Source: Luidia sarsii (Eukaryota > Echinodermata > Asteroidea > Paxillosida > Luidiidae). Taken from it: a stretch of 64,000 bases of DNA. The stretch spans positions 18,396,415 to 18,460,414 of the forward strand of contig OX465109.1 in the NCBI GenBank assembly GCA_949987565.1, written 5' to 3'. Each line of letters begins with the position of its first letter. Position 1 is the first letter of the stretch. Made by a program: the position numbers and the translations under genes. Below the pieces are notes generated by a model. That model made no database searches and was not told where the DNA came from. It saw only the letters and a list, made by a program, of their open reading frames with translations. Below, piece by piece: positions 41,263 to 50,049 of the stretch.

Positions 41263-41770
41263 GATGAAGAACAAACTCAGCGCGTTGGGCAAGCACTGCA
41301 TAACTGCCAAATAGACGAAGAGCTAACTCAGCGCGTTGGGCAAGAACAAACTGCCAAATGGACAAAGAGCGAACTCGGTGTGTTAGGCAAGCACAAACTG
41401 CAAAGTAGACGAAGGGCAAACTCAGCGCGTTGACCAATATACATGTAGCGCGTTGGGCAATATAGACGAAGGGTGAACAACGCATTGGGAAAACTCAGCA
41501 CATTGGGCAGGCACTACAGTACATATAAAGTCTGCTCAATAGACTTTGAACAAACTCAATGCGTTGGGCAAGCACTAACTGCAAAATAGACGAAGAACAA
41601 ACTCAATGCGTTGGGCAAGCACTAACTGCAAAATAGACGAAGCTCTAACAAACTCAATGCGTTGGGCAAGCACTAACTGCAAAAAAGACGAAGAACAAAC
41701 TCAATGCGTTGGGCAAGCACTAGTAAGTTATAGTAACTACTAAATAGACTAAGCGTGTTGCGCAAGCACT
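41262..41770 (+). repeat. Diverged edge monomers of the 47-bp satellite
   Basis: Monomers resume after the purine tract but are degenerate: CTGCCAAATAGACGAAGAGC, AACTCAGCGCGTTGGGC, GGACAAAGAGCGAACTCGG and truncated types near 41,440. Four similar monomers with AACTCAATGCGTTGGGC follow (about 41,555-41,720). Several share GACGAAGAGCTA and ACTGC..CCAAATAG with the cassette borders rather than with the interior monomers, so they look like ancestral types left at the array edge. Confidence 0.85.
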
Positions 41771-41771
41771 A

Positions 41772-42263
41772 ACTGGACTAATTTTTAACCGAGATGATGG
41801 TTACATTTCCAATGGTCAAATTTGACTGTCGTTCCCACTTGGACTTTTGAGTCAGTCAAATTTAACCAAGACGATGGTTAAAGTAACCGAGCTGGCAATA
41901 TAACGGCTCATGAAGGTCAAGTGTCAGCCGGATACACAATGTACGTGTAGTCGTGTACTGTACATTTAGGTGCGCAACATGAAGCAGACGCTGTGCACAG
42001 TGCATGTACGTGTTACGTCATTGGCCGGATGCGTTTTTTACCGAGTCGCATTTAACCGAGTGGTGCGTTTCCACTGGACTAATCGGCTCGGTTAAACTTA
42101 CAGTACCTGGTCACTTTTACTGGGCAGAGGTTGCTCGGTAAAAGTAACCATTGGACTTGTTAAAGTAACCGAGAGAAATTTGACTGGGCCGTTTCCACTG
42201 GACTCATTTTGGTCAAAGTAACCATCGTCTTGGTTACTTTAACCAAAATAAGTCCAGTGGAAA
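41772..42263. mobile_element. Inverted-repeat element with terminal hairpin
   Basis: The left end ACTGGACTAATTTTTAACCG matches the complement of the right end, ACTGGACTTATTTTGGTTAA, and both continue into a GAtGATGGTTAC-like stretch. The right end alone folds: 42,192-42,223 pairs with 42,232-42,263 (32-bp arms, two mismatches, 8-base loop). Further arm copies lie near 42,066. Monomer-like sequence (AGATAGATGAAGGGTG) follows on the right, so the element appears inserted into the last monomers. No coding capacity is seen; it is a MITE or foldback element of unassigned superfamily. I could not define a target-site duplication. Confidence 0.6.
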
Positions 42264-42299
42264 TGCGGCTAAAGGGTGAACACAAGATAGATGAAGGGT

Positions 42300-43260
42300 G
42301 ATACACCGCGTTTACACTCAATCCTGAAAAGGAGGATTGAATCCTGCAGTCGCAAAAAAAAAAACGCAGGGGGGCCAACCGCAAATAACTTGTGTCGTGT
42401 TTACACTCAATCCTGATCGCCCTCCAATCCCCCTTTTCACTGCAAAGAAGGTCATGGAGTTTGCACAATAGCCACCATTGGGCCATTTTTTTCGCGCACT
42501 TCGGAAGCACGCATACTGCATACAACGCATACATGTACTGTACTGTGTACATCCTTTTCGTTGATGTTGTGCTTTGTCGTTGCAACATTTCCATCTTCCA
42601 TCTTCTATCTTCCGTCCGCATGATATACGAAAATGGAGGATTTCACTGCGATGTTACTCCTGCTGGTGCCCCTAATACTGTCTCAATACTGTTTTTGATT
42701 TCTTTTGCAGTTCTATAGTACCCTTTCTCTCTCATATTATTGGCTATCTGGGTACAAACTGCGTTGTTGCGGACAGTCCCGTCTAGCTTGGTCTTAATTT
42801 CCTCTGTTGCCCAAATGTCAAGGAAAGTTTTGAACTCTAAATCTGTCCATACCCGACCGGTCACCCGTCCACGACAATCATCGACACCAAATGGGCGCCA
42901 TGGCTATCAATGTTACGATCGACGAGGTTGGAATGGGCGAATTAAAAAAAACTGTCTGCGATACGGCAACACAAGAATGAGAGAACGAGCATGGAATGAG
43001 CAACGACTACACGCCTAACGGGTCACGTGCAGATACGTCCTGTACTGAGGGAGCGTCTCTCCAATAAATATTATTATCGCGGGCTTTCAGGCTTCCTACA
43101 ACTCACTACTGGATGTCGCCGTGTCACATCCTCATTTTGCGTTTACACTCAACAATTGGGGGATTGAATCCCGCAATTTCGGGATTCAATCCTTCCCGAA
43201 AGGGGGAATCGAAAAGGAGGATTTGATTCGGGTAGAGGCTCACAACGCGACATGTCCGAT
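42300..43260. mobile_element. Decayed element with GTTTACACTCAATCC motifs
   Basis: GCGTTTACACTCAATCCTGA (42,308), GTGTTTACACTCAATCCTGA (42,397) and GCGTTTACACTCAACAATTG (43,139) bracket a segment holding the SANT-like fragment. The motifs are each followed by short inverted repeats (for example TCAATCC..GGATTGAA). The arrangement suggests a non-autonomous or truncated DNA transposon with stacked ends. The superfamily is not certain; PIF/Harbinger is a candidate because of the Myb/SANT-like frame. Confidence 0.4.
42643..42864 (-). pseudogene. Myb/SANT-like DNA-binding domain fragment, transposon-derived
   Basis: The minus-strand frame contains WTDLEFKTFLDIW, then KLDGTVRNNAVCTQIANNM and GYYRTAKEIKNSI. 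This spacing of Trp, aliphatic helix, RN..V...IA..M and GY.RTA..I.N.I is characteristic of the trihelix/Myb-SANT-like domain. That domain is found in PIF/Harbinger accessory proteins and in host genes derived from them. The frame has no ATG; it opens at a GTG, is readable back to about 42,905, and stops there at a TAG. About 65 residues, one domain only, so it is a broken copy or a lone exon. It would bind transposon ends or promoter DNA in an intact relative; here function is unlikely. Confidence 0.6.
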
Positions 43261-43485
43261 GCCCACATCAGAAACAGCTCGGAATTGCAGTCCAAAAATC
43301 AATCATAAGTACCGATGAAGTTCGTCTTGACAAGTTGACATGTGTAGAATCTGTCGGGACTCAGGTGCTTTTTATTAAATCTTTGGACGCGATTTCACGC
43401 AATTTTAAGGCCTGCGATTGAAAATCTGCTTTTTACTACATTAGCTCCTAGCGGCCCAGTAAGTGGGACTAGTGCTACTGCTTAG

Positions 43486-43690
43486 CATGTAAACCACATT
43501 TGCTAGAAATCTTGGGCCAAATGAAGCAGTATTTTATGAGTTATGCTGAATCTGCTGAGCCTTATGCCACAGTACTAGTGAATGTTACACAGAAGCCTAT
43601 AGAAAAAAAGCATCGGTTATACAGTACATGTATGTGGGGTTCCAGTCGGGAGAGCAACGGACGACGTAGAACCCCACAGTTCTGGAGGAT
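43486..43690 (+). mobile_element. Partial copy (half arm) of the palindromic element at 44,887-45,560
   Basis: From GTAAACCACATTTGCTAGAA to ACGTAGAACCCCACAGTTCTGG, this repeats the right half of the 674-bp palindrome, including ATGAAGCAGTATTTTATGAG and CGGGAGAGCAACGGACGACG. The left half and centre are missing. Confidence 0.75.
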
Positions 43691-43839
43691 CATCTACATT
43701 ATTCATGCAAAAATCTCCACACATTTAAACTGTCAAAGGTACGAATTGACTTAACTGACGGTACAAGTTGACCAAGGTACGAGTTGACAAAGGTACGAGT
43801 TGACCTACATGTACATGTAGTCCGAGTCACTTGGACCCT

Positions 43840-44030
43840 TACAATCGCTCTTTTTAAAAATTGTGAGGTTTCGGGGGATGTAGGGTCCAAGGAAAACTGC
43901 TCGGAAACCCGAGAAACTAACTACATCATCATATGTATGTGTTCGACTCCATGACTACCCCAGACCAAAACCCTCTGATTTTACCCCAAAAACAACCGTG
44001 AAACCGTCCCACGCACCCATCTTTGGATTA
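43840..44030 (-). repeat. Inverted partner of sequence flanking the 674-bp palindrome (carries the empty site)
   Basis: 43,840-43,945 is the reverse complement of about 45,561-45,655 (TTTCTCGGGTTTCCGAGCAG and the GGACCCTACATCGCCCGAAA stretch). 43,950-44,028 is the reverse complement of about 44,806-44,880 (GGTGCGTGGGACGG and GGGGTAAAATC). Here the two pieces are contiguous across ...GTAGTCATGGAGTCGAACAC on the minus strand, which is the uninterrupted target of the 674-bp insertion. Confidence 0.7.
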
Positions 44031-44221
44031 CATGTACATGTAAGTGAGAATCACCGATTTCAATACTGGTCATTTGTTTTACTCACGTTTGGGGAAAAAG
44101 GAGAAATTTTCCCTCAGGTTATCGAGAAGATTCTCTCCCGTCCGACGAGCCAAAATGCTGCTATTTTTAAATCGAGATAACGGCCGGTGTACAGTATGTA
44201 CGTACAGTACATTGTACAATG

Positions 44222-44760
44222 TACCCCCAGAACTGTGGGGTTCTACGTCGTCCGCTGCTCTCCCAACCAGAACCCCACAGATAACTATGCTTTTCCCCCC
44301 TTTTTCCCCAAGTGCTGTGGCAAAGGGATCAGCAGGTTCAGCATAACTCATAAAATACTGCTTCAATTGGCCCAAGATTTCTAGCAAATGTGGTTTACAT
44401 ACCACGCACCTGTGTGCAACTGTCCATGAGGCAAAAATGTGTCGATTTCCCCCCCAAAATGGGCAAAAACCGAACCGGTTCGTTTGCAACATTCAAACGG
44501 CAGCTCCATAACTGGCAGTCTGGTCCCCTGTAGTACGGTATAGTGGCTAGCTGCAAAGATGTACAGGGGACCAGACTGCCAGTTGCGGCACTGCCGTTTA
44601 GATCTTGCGACCGAACCTTGAGGTTTTCGCCCATTTTTTGGGGGAAATCGACACAATTTCGCCACATGGACAGTTGCACACAGGTGCGTGGTATGTAAAC
44701 CACATTTGCTAGAAATCTTGGGCCAAATGAAGCAGTATTTTATGAGTTATGCTGAACCTG
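44222..44760. mobile_element. Second palindromic element copy, right end truncated
   Basis: The left arm begins TACCCCCAGAACTGTGGGG. The structure is centred near 44,546, where CTGGTCCCCTGT (44,520-44,531) faces ACAGGGGACCAG. The right arm runs to GCTGAACCTG at about 44,759 and then breaks into CACACACACACCC. It belongs to the same family as 44,887-45,560, with scattered differences, and encodes nothing. The arms are long enough to form a large cruciform or hairpin RNA. Confidence 0.75.
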
Positions 44761-44886
44761 CACACACACACACCCAACTACACGTCGCGCAAATTGCGCC
44801 GGGTCCAACGGGTGCGTGGGACGGTATCACAGGTTTTTTCGGGGTAAAATCTGGAGGTTTTAGTCGGGGGTAGTCATGGAGTTGAA

Positions 44887-45560
44887 TACCCCCAGAACTG
44901 TGGGGTTCTACGTCGTCCGCTGCTCTCCCGACCGGAACCCCACAGATAATTATGCTTTTTTTTCCATAGGCTTCTGTGTTACATTCACAAGTGCTGTGGC
45001 ATAGGGATCAGCAGGTTCAACATAACTCATAATACTGCTTCATTTGGCCCAAGATTTCTAGCAAATGTGGTTTACATACCACGCACCTGTGTGCAACTGT
45101 CCATGTGGCGAAAATGTGTGGATTTCCCCCCCAAAAATGGGTGCAAACCTCCCGGTTTGGTCGCAAGATCCAAACGGCAGCGCCGCAACTGGCAGTCTGG
45201 TCCCCTGTACGTCTTCGCAGCAAGGAGCTATACCGTACTACAGGGATCAGACTGCCAGTTACGGAGCTGCCATTTGAATGTTGCAACCGAACCGGGAGGT
45301 TTTCGCCCATTTTTGGGGGGAAATCGACACATTTTCGCCACATGGACAGTTGCACACAGGTGCGTGGTATGTAAACCACATTTGCTAGAAATCTTGGGCC
45401 AAATGAAGCAGTATTTTATGAGTTAAGCTGAACCTGCTGATCCCTATGCCACAGCACTTGTGAACGTTACACAGAAGCCTATGGGAAAAAAACCTAGTTA
45501 TCTGTGGGGTTCCGGTCGGGAGAGCAACGGACGACGTAGAACCCCACAGTTCTGGGGGTA
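44887..45560. mobile_element. 674-bp near-palindromic foldback element with 9-bp target duplication
   Basis: Almost the whole element is one inverted repeat centred near 45,223: TACCCCCAGAACTGTGGGGT at the left, its complement at the right, and matching interior stretches such as CACGCACCTGTGTGCAACTG versus its complement near 45,345. It is flanked by GGAGTTGAA (44,878-44,886) and GGAGTCGAA (45,561-45,569), a 9-bp duplication with one mismatch. An inverted paralogue of the flank at about 43,930-43,960 reads straight through GGAGTCGAA without the element. Long TIRs and 9-bp duplications are known for Mutator-like elements, so a non-autonomous MULE is the best guess. No transposase is present. 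Confidence 0.75.
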
Positions 45561-45659
45561 GGAGTCGAACACATAGTTTCTCGGGTTTCCGAGCAGTTTT
45601 CCTTGGACCCTACATCGCCCGAAACCTCAACATTTTTAAAAAGGGCGACGTGTCTGGTC

Positions 45660-46100
45660 CAAGTTACTCGGACTAGGTCTATGCTCTTATCAGTCTATGT
45701 ATGTAACAACTCACAGTCACATGGATTGAAATTCTACAACATGACAAATACTGACCTGTTTAAAGTGACTCTTTGACTCCGTAGCAAGTATACCAGCAAC
45801 CAGGAGCAACTCCACGCCCGTCCAAAGTCCGGCGGGACCTTTCCCCGTCCTACCCTTCGTGTCTTTCACCTGCTGGATCAGGTTTTTTCCGTGGAAATTA
45901 CGCCGCCGATATGGACCTTCTGTTTACGAATTCAACCTTACCGCAAAGAGTATTATTGTCACGAGAGGGCGCTGCTGTGCAAATGCTAGGCTGGTTCCCG
46001 TCCCCTTCCCACTACCTGGTTAGTATGGGACGGGAACCAGCCGACACAAACCGGGTGGTGTCCATATGTCTGGCCTATACACACGCACACGTGTGAGCGG
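45660..46100. other. Gene-free interval with a short hairpin
   Basis: No gene is recognisable. The only structure is a 16-bp perfect inverted repeat, GGCTGGTTCCCGTCCC at 45,989-46,004 and its complement at 46,027-46,042, with a 22-base loop. GC content is locally higher than in neighbouring intervals. Confidence 0.7.
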
Positions 46101-46104
46101 GTAC

Positions 46105-46580
46105 CAGTCATGTACATGTAAATGTACATGTACAGTACATGTACAGTTGTACATGTACATGTACATGTTCATGTGCATGCACATGTACATGTACTTGTAC
46201 ACTGTACCATGTACGTGTACATGCACATGTACATGTACTGTACAGTGTACATGTACATGTTGTACAGTGTACAGTGTACATGTACACTGTACCATGTACG
46301 TGTGCGTGCACACGTACATGTACATGTACATGCACACGTACATATACATGCACATGTACGTGTACATGTACACGTGCATGCACATGTACATGCACACGTA
46401 CATGTGCATGTTCATGTGCAAGCACATGTACATGTACAGTGTACATGTACATTGTACAGTGTACAGTGTACATGTACATGTACACTGTACCATGTACATG
46501 TACGTGTACATGCACATGTACATAGTACATGTACAGTATGTGATGTACACATGTACATGTGCATGTAGTGATGTACAGTA
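46105..46580. repeat. GTACAT-type self-complementary microsatellite
   Basis: About 470 bases of alternating TGTACA, CATGTA and TGCACA words with frequent TGTACAGTGTACA interruptions. Each word is or nearly is its own reverse complement, so both strands read alike, and open frames full of Met-Tyr, Val-His or Cys-Thr pairs appear on both strands as artefacts. Alternating purine-pyrimidine order also favours cruciform or Z-like structures. Confidence 0.9.
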
Positions 46581-46599
46581 TAATTATGGACACCGTGAT

Positions 46600-47600
46600 A
46601 TTGGTGGCGCCCTTCATCGTTGAATTCTGTAAATTGGATCCTCAGCTTCTGGTTGCTATGGTTTTAGTTAAAATTGAGGGTGGTTAAAGGGTTGTTTAGT
46701 CTGAAATCTTTGTATAAACAGGATTATGTAGCCTATAATCACTCGTAAGACATTTTGGCTAAGGGGTAAATTTGATTAAATTGATATCAATGGTTGATCA
46801 TTTGAAGGAGGGGATGGTGAAGGGGCGGGGCAAGGGAGAAGGGGGCAGATTGGGAAGGAATATTCGGTTGCCCGTTTAGTATCAGTATGGTCAAAGTGCT
46901 TCCAAAATAATCTTAGAATGAACTAGTTCAGAAGCACTCAGGCAGCAAAAGCAATGTGAAAACTAACAATGTAGAGGGCCTACTGTTTTGATCTGAGCAG
47001 GAACTTTCTTAAAGACAGAATGTGAAAACTAATCATCTTTTAAGAAAAGAATTCAGTGCATCAAATATGCACCCCACAGTCAATTATGCCCCGTGAACAT
47101 AATTTGAACAGTCATTTGGGGACTTGTCAGACGATTTCTGATTTCTAAACAAATTCATCCCAGTTTGTCTTCAGTTTACTTGAAATCCAACCAATAGCAT
47201 GCATAATGGGTGTTTATTACAATCTTTTTAGCTCTTGGGTGTCATTCAAAAATCATCTGCTTGTTTGTGAAAATCCAGTGATTGTCTTGCAGCTGCAAAC
47301 TGAAACCTAACAAAAATTGAATTTTGGGGAAACTCGTGTGCATGAAAGGTAAACAACAAAACAATCATTCAGGGATCAATAGGAGAAGGTAGTCAGAACC
47401 AGAGACTGAGAACAAATGTTGGTATTTACAAACAAAAATTATTTATTTCATAGGGGGAAACAATGTACATAAAAAATCACAGAACATTGAAAGTTAAAAC
47501 ATATATTATTTACAAGAGAGTAAATTTAATAGACAGCACCCCTGTCTGATTGCCAAAATGCAAACCATATCACAATCAAGTCTCAAAGATATAACATGAT
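46600..47600. other. Gene-free interval with a degenerate PLE terminal repeat
   Basis: I find no exon or RNA gene. At 46,976-47,020 AGGGCCTACTGTTTTGATCT and GAGCAGGAACTTTCTTAAAG resemble the PLE terminal repeat (GGGCCTGACGTTTCGATCC, TAGCAGGACCTTTCTCAAAG) seen six more times between 48.7 and 52.8 kb. It is an old, minus-sense copy. Confidence 0.45.
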
Positions 47601-47712
47601 GTTTGCCTCGAGGAGAATGTAATTCAATGAGTTTTGCTTTTTGCCCTTGCTTGATGTGATAAACACTGAATGCTCAGTGTTTTTCTTGGTGCCTGATAAA
47701 AATATTTCAGGC

Positions 47713-47784
47713 AGCTCGGGTGGGATTCAAACCCGCGACACCCGAATTCTAGTACGAACGTCTTAACCACTTGACCACCGAGCT
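47713..47784 (-). mobile_element. tRNA-derived SINE head or tRNA pseudogene
   Basis: Read on the minus strand, 72 bases fit a tRNA outline: a 7-bp acceptor (AGCTCGG with CCGAGCT), an A-box-like TGGTCAAGTGG with D-stem GTC/GAC, and a B-box-like GGTTTGAATCC in a T arm with one mismatch. The anticodon stem does not pair and the residue before the TAG triplet is C instead of the conserved T. It is therefore not a working tRNA. The downstream minus-strand sequence (CTGAAATATTTTTATCAGGC) is probably SINE body. Pol III promoter boxes are largely intact. Confidence 0.6.
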
Positions 47785-48114
47785 GGTCGAGGTCGTACGG
47801 TGGATTCAAATCCAAAGTGGCTCTCTAAAATGCTGAAAACGAAAACAACGCCCATAATATAACAAAGCACAAAACAAGCATCACAGCAAGCATGTTGATA
47901 CCATTGCACGATATTCACATTGGCAAGTTCACATTGACTCCAGGTGTAAGACAGTATTCGGGTAAATCACAAATGAAAGAAGGTGAAGAGAATCAAAGAG
48001 ATTCCTTGACACTAGACAGCAAACTCTCCCACAACCTTTGAAGGGAAACGATTGAAGAGAGAATGGTGTCAAGCAAATTGGATAGTATTGACATGTCTAG
48101 TGCTTATTACAATA

Positions 48115-48560
48115 TAATCATGGATGTTGATATCATATCATTATGAGAGTCACTAGATTTATAAAGAGGCAAAATATTTGCCATTTTCATTCTGAAGGCA
48201 CAACACCCAATGGAAGAGAGAGATTAGATAGTTGTGTGAGTGGATCTGAAAGACTATCACTTGCTAGATTCAGCAGCATTGGAGATATAGTAGCTGGCCA
48301 AGCTGACCTGTACGCATCATTATTATGAATAACTTTCTGAAGTAAGCTTCTAACTTCACCAACAACTACTGAAATATTACAGGAAGAAAATTGAGATGAT
48401 TGGTTAAAAGTACACATACTTTGAGAGGAGATAAAACCTGCTTCATCAACTGTGAAAGTACTTTGAAAATCAGAGTTTAAATAATTAGCAATTTCTGCAG
48501 GGTCTGTGACCGTCACTCCATTTGATTTGTGGAAGCTGTTTGTGCAGGTTTTTCAGCATT
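48115..48560 (-). pseudogene. LINE reverse transcriptase, N-terminal part
   Basis: Reads NSFHKSNGVTVTDPAEIANY followed by LNSDFQSTF (the ITDP..IAN.LN..F block that precedes RT domain 0-1), and then a leucine-rich stretch ending LSLPLGVVPSE. After a TGA the neighbouring frame continues KMANILPLYKSSDSHND, which is the usual W(K).A.I.PLYKSGD block. So one frameshift and one stop are present, and sequence is lost before the YRPIS and palm motifs. Confidence 0.7.
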
Positions 48561-48639
48561 GACTATCCACAAAAGAAGTGTTTCTGAGATGATGAGCAAT
48601 TCTCAAAGAGATCCTTAATTGAACGATGCATATGATTGG

Positions 48640-48830
48640 GCTTAAAATGATATACAAAAATGTTGAAAAACTGCTTACTGACTAAAATTACCAAAGTTGA
48701 AATCTCACAATTTAGCGGGCCTGACGTTTCGATTCTAGCAGGAACTTTCTCAAAGGCTTTTGAGAAAGGTCCTGCTAGGATCGAAACGTCAGGCCCTCTA
48801 AATTTTGACATATATTACTGGGATGTTAGG
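48640..48830. mobile_element. Back-to-back PLE terminal repeats inside the LINE
   Basis: A minus-sense copy (AAAACTGCTTACTGACTAAA through TTTCTCAAAGGC, about 48,664-48,755) abuts a plus-sense copy (TTTTGAGAAAGGTCCTGCTA through GGCCCTCTAAATTTTG). They meet at 48,755 to form a ~38-bp-arm hairpin with almost no loop. Both sides extend into unique LINE-derived sequence. Confidence 0.7.
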
Positions 48831-49065
48831 TTCTTAATTTGGATGCGTAAAGTTTTCTATTTTACTTAGTTCAAAGACAATCACTGTTTGGGTTTCTGTT
48901 ATGATCCTTGAAAGGATGATGTTTTCTTTTACTAAGAATAAAAATTTCATGGGTAATCCAAGGGTTTTGTCTTTTACCACTCTGCTCAGCTATAGTTGCA
49001 ACATCTTTGATTACTGCAAGTAACAATTCTTGAAATGTATCCCAAGCATCATTAATATCATGTTC

Positions 49066-49611
49066 TCACCAAAAGCCTGTGTTCCAATGGATTATATTAA
49101 GAGTGTCACAGAGAATGTTCCAATCAAATTGATATATATACCAGGAAACAGATTCAGCTTTGTGACCATTGACAATATGACACAAGATACCATTATGATC
49201 ACTAGAACCTAACCCTGGTTGAATACATACAATAGTGAACAAGTTGGGTCTGTTTGTAAAAATAAGATCAATTATTGAGACCTGGTTGATAGCTGACTTT
49301 GGACAAGTTTCAACATTTACTAGTTGTTGAAGATTAAGGACATCTAAAGCAGCATGTAAACGCTGTACATTTGTAGAAGAAGCAAATATAGCATAAGTTA
49401 AACCCAGGTACATTAAAATCAACAAATATACTGGCAATGGCCATGCATGTATAATGATGGGAAAATGGAAATATTTATTCTTAAACCACCTGGAAGTCTT
49501 CAAAGAGTTTGGTGTGAGAATTAGGGGCTCTATATAAAACACCCTAAAAGAGTGTATCCCTTTTTGGAACACATTTTGAGCCAAATCAGCTCAAAATTGT
49601 CATGCTCAAAT
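49066..49611 (-). pseudogene. LINE endonuclease, C-terminal part
   Basis: Contains ELIWLKM at the start, then LRLHAALDVLNLQQLV-like residues, IIDLIFTNRPNLFTIV and PGLGSSDHNGILCHI. The ID.I.TN and G.SDH blocks are the conserved end of the LINE endonuclease; Asp and His of SDH are catalytic in intact members. It joins the N-terminal part once the 436-bp insertion is mentally removed. A frame break lies near VFYIEP, where the usual GVFYRPP-like motif is displaced. Confidence 0.75.
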
Positions 49612-49612
49612 T

Positions 49613-50048
49613 CACCGATCCAGTAGGCCACGTCCGCCATAGCAACGGCCAAGCAACCGTGCACATGCACACAACATGTCACAATCGCCCACACACCGTG
49701 CGCATCCATGATCCACTGCACGCCCACAACCACCGAAAGCACTTCACTCCGTTGGACTTTGGTTTTGGAAAAGGCCAAAAATGTACTTTTCCTCTCTTAC
49801 CAGGGTATCTAGAGACAGAATTACAATGAAAATATAAACACCGCTTGACCATGGTTAAGGATAAAACTCAGGTTTGCAAAGGAATTTCCTGGTAAATACG
49901 AAACAAAAGTAAACACAACGAAAAGTGTGTAGTAAAGAATACAACAATTAAAACATTCTGTCAGACAAAATGGCGGCAATTTGTCGGACCTTAAATCGTG
50001 CGTTGTGATTGGTCAATTGGTCAAGGGCCATGGCCTACTGGATCGGTG
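49613..50048. mobile_element. 436-bp MITE-like element inserted in the LINE endonuclease
   Basis: Perfect 18-bp terminal inverted repeats: CACCGATCCAGTAGGCCA at 49,613-49,630 and its complement at 50,031-50,048. The LINE endonuclease reading stops at one end and resumes at the other, which proves insertion. The interior encodes nothing recognisable. No clear target duplication is seen, so the superfamily is not assigned. Confidence 0.75.
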
Positions 50049-50049
50049 T

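Larger units (their letters stand above)
1..41770 (+). repeat. 47-bp satellite array with higher-order structure
   Basis: Tandem array of a 47-bp monomer, open at the left end of the window and decaying near 41,770. A typical monomer reads ACTAACTACTAAATAGATGA followed by AGAACAAACTCAACGCGTTG and GGCAAGC. After subtracting cassettes and the purine tract, length alone implies about 600 monomers (estimate, not counted). Recurrent monomer types are: TTGGGC versus TTAGGC; GATGAAG versus GACGAAG; a +9 type with an internal GTCAACAAA duplication (about 40, 7081, 12,478, 22,266); a +4 type with CACTGTGTAACTGCC (2166, 4629, 15,248, 24,190); and TACATGTAAATAG types (start of window, 2132, 6962). The order of these types recurs over kilobases. 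Each monomer has the 10-bp palindrome CAACGCGTTG with a central MluI site. No monomer encodes anything recognisable. Function is unknown; the pattern is that of a satellite maintained by unequal exchange. Confidence 0.97.

Noticed and set aside
40258..41485. Long Arg/Asp-, Glu- and Ser/Leu-rich proteins in both directions
   Set aside because: All arise from a purine-rich 54-bp repeat; several frames are open at once, and one changes composition at a 2-base deletion in a unit.
1..41770. CRISPR-like array (regular 47-bp period)
   Set aside because: There are no unique spacers: the whole unit repeats and varies only at single sites, in a eukaryotic TE-rich context with no cas genes.
44079..45426. 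Several 90-137-codon frames on both strands
   Set aside because: They follow the palindromic elements, appear as near-mirror copies of one another, and contain no domain.
46020..46623. Met-Tyr, Val-His and Cys-Thr repeat proteins
   Set aside because: Translations of the self-complementary GTACAT microsatellite on both strands, with no independent support.
47713..47784. Functional tRNA-Leu (TAG anticodon)
   Set aside because: The anticodon stem does not pair and the conserved T before the anticodon is C; a SINE or pseudogene fits better.
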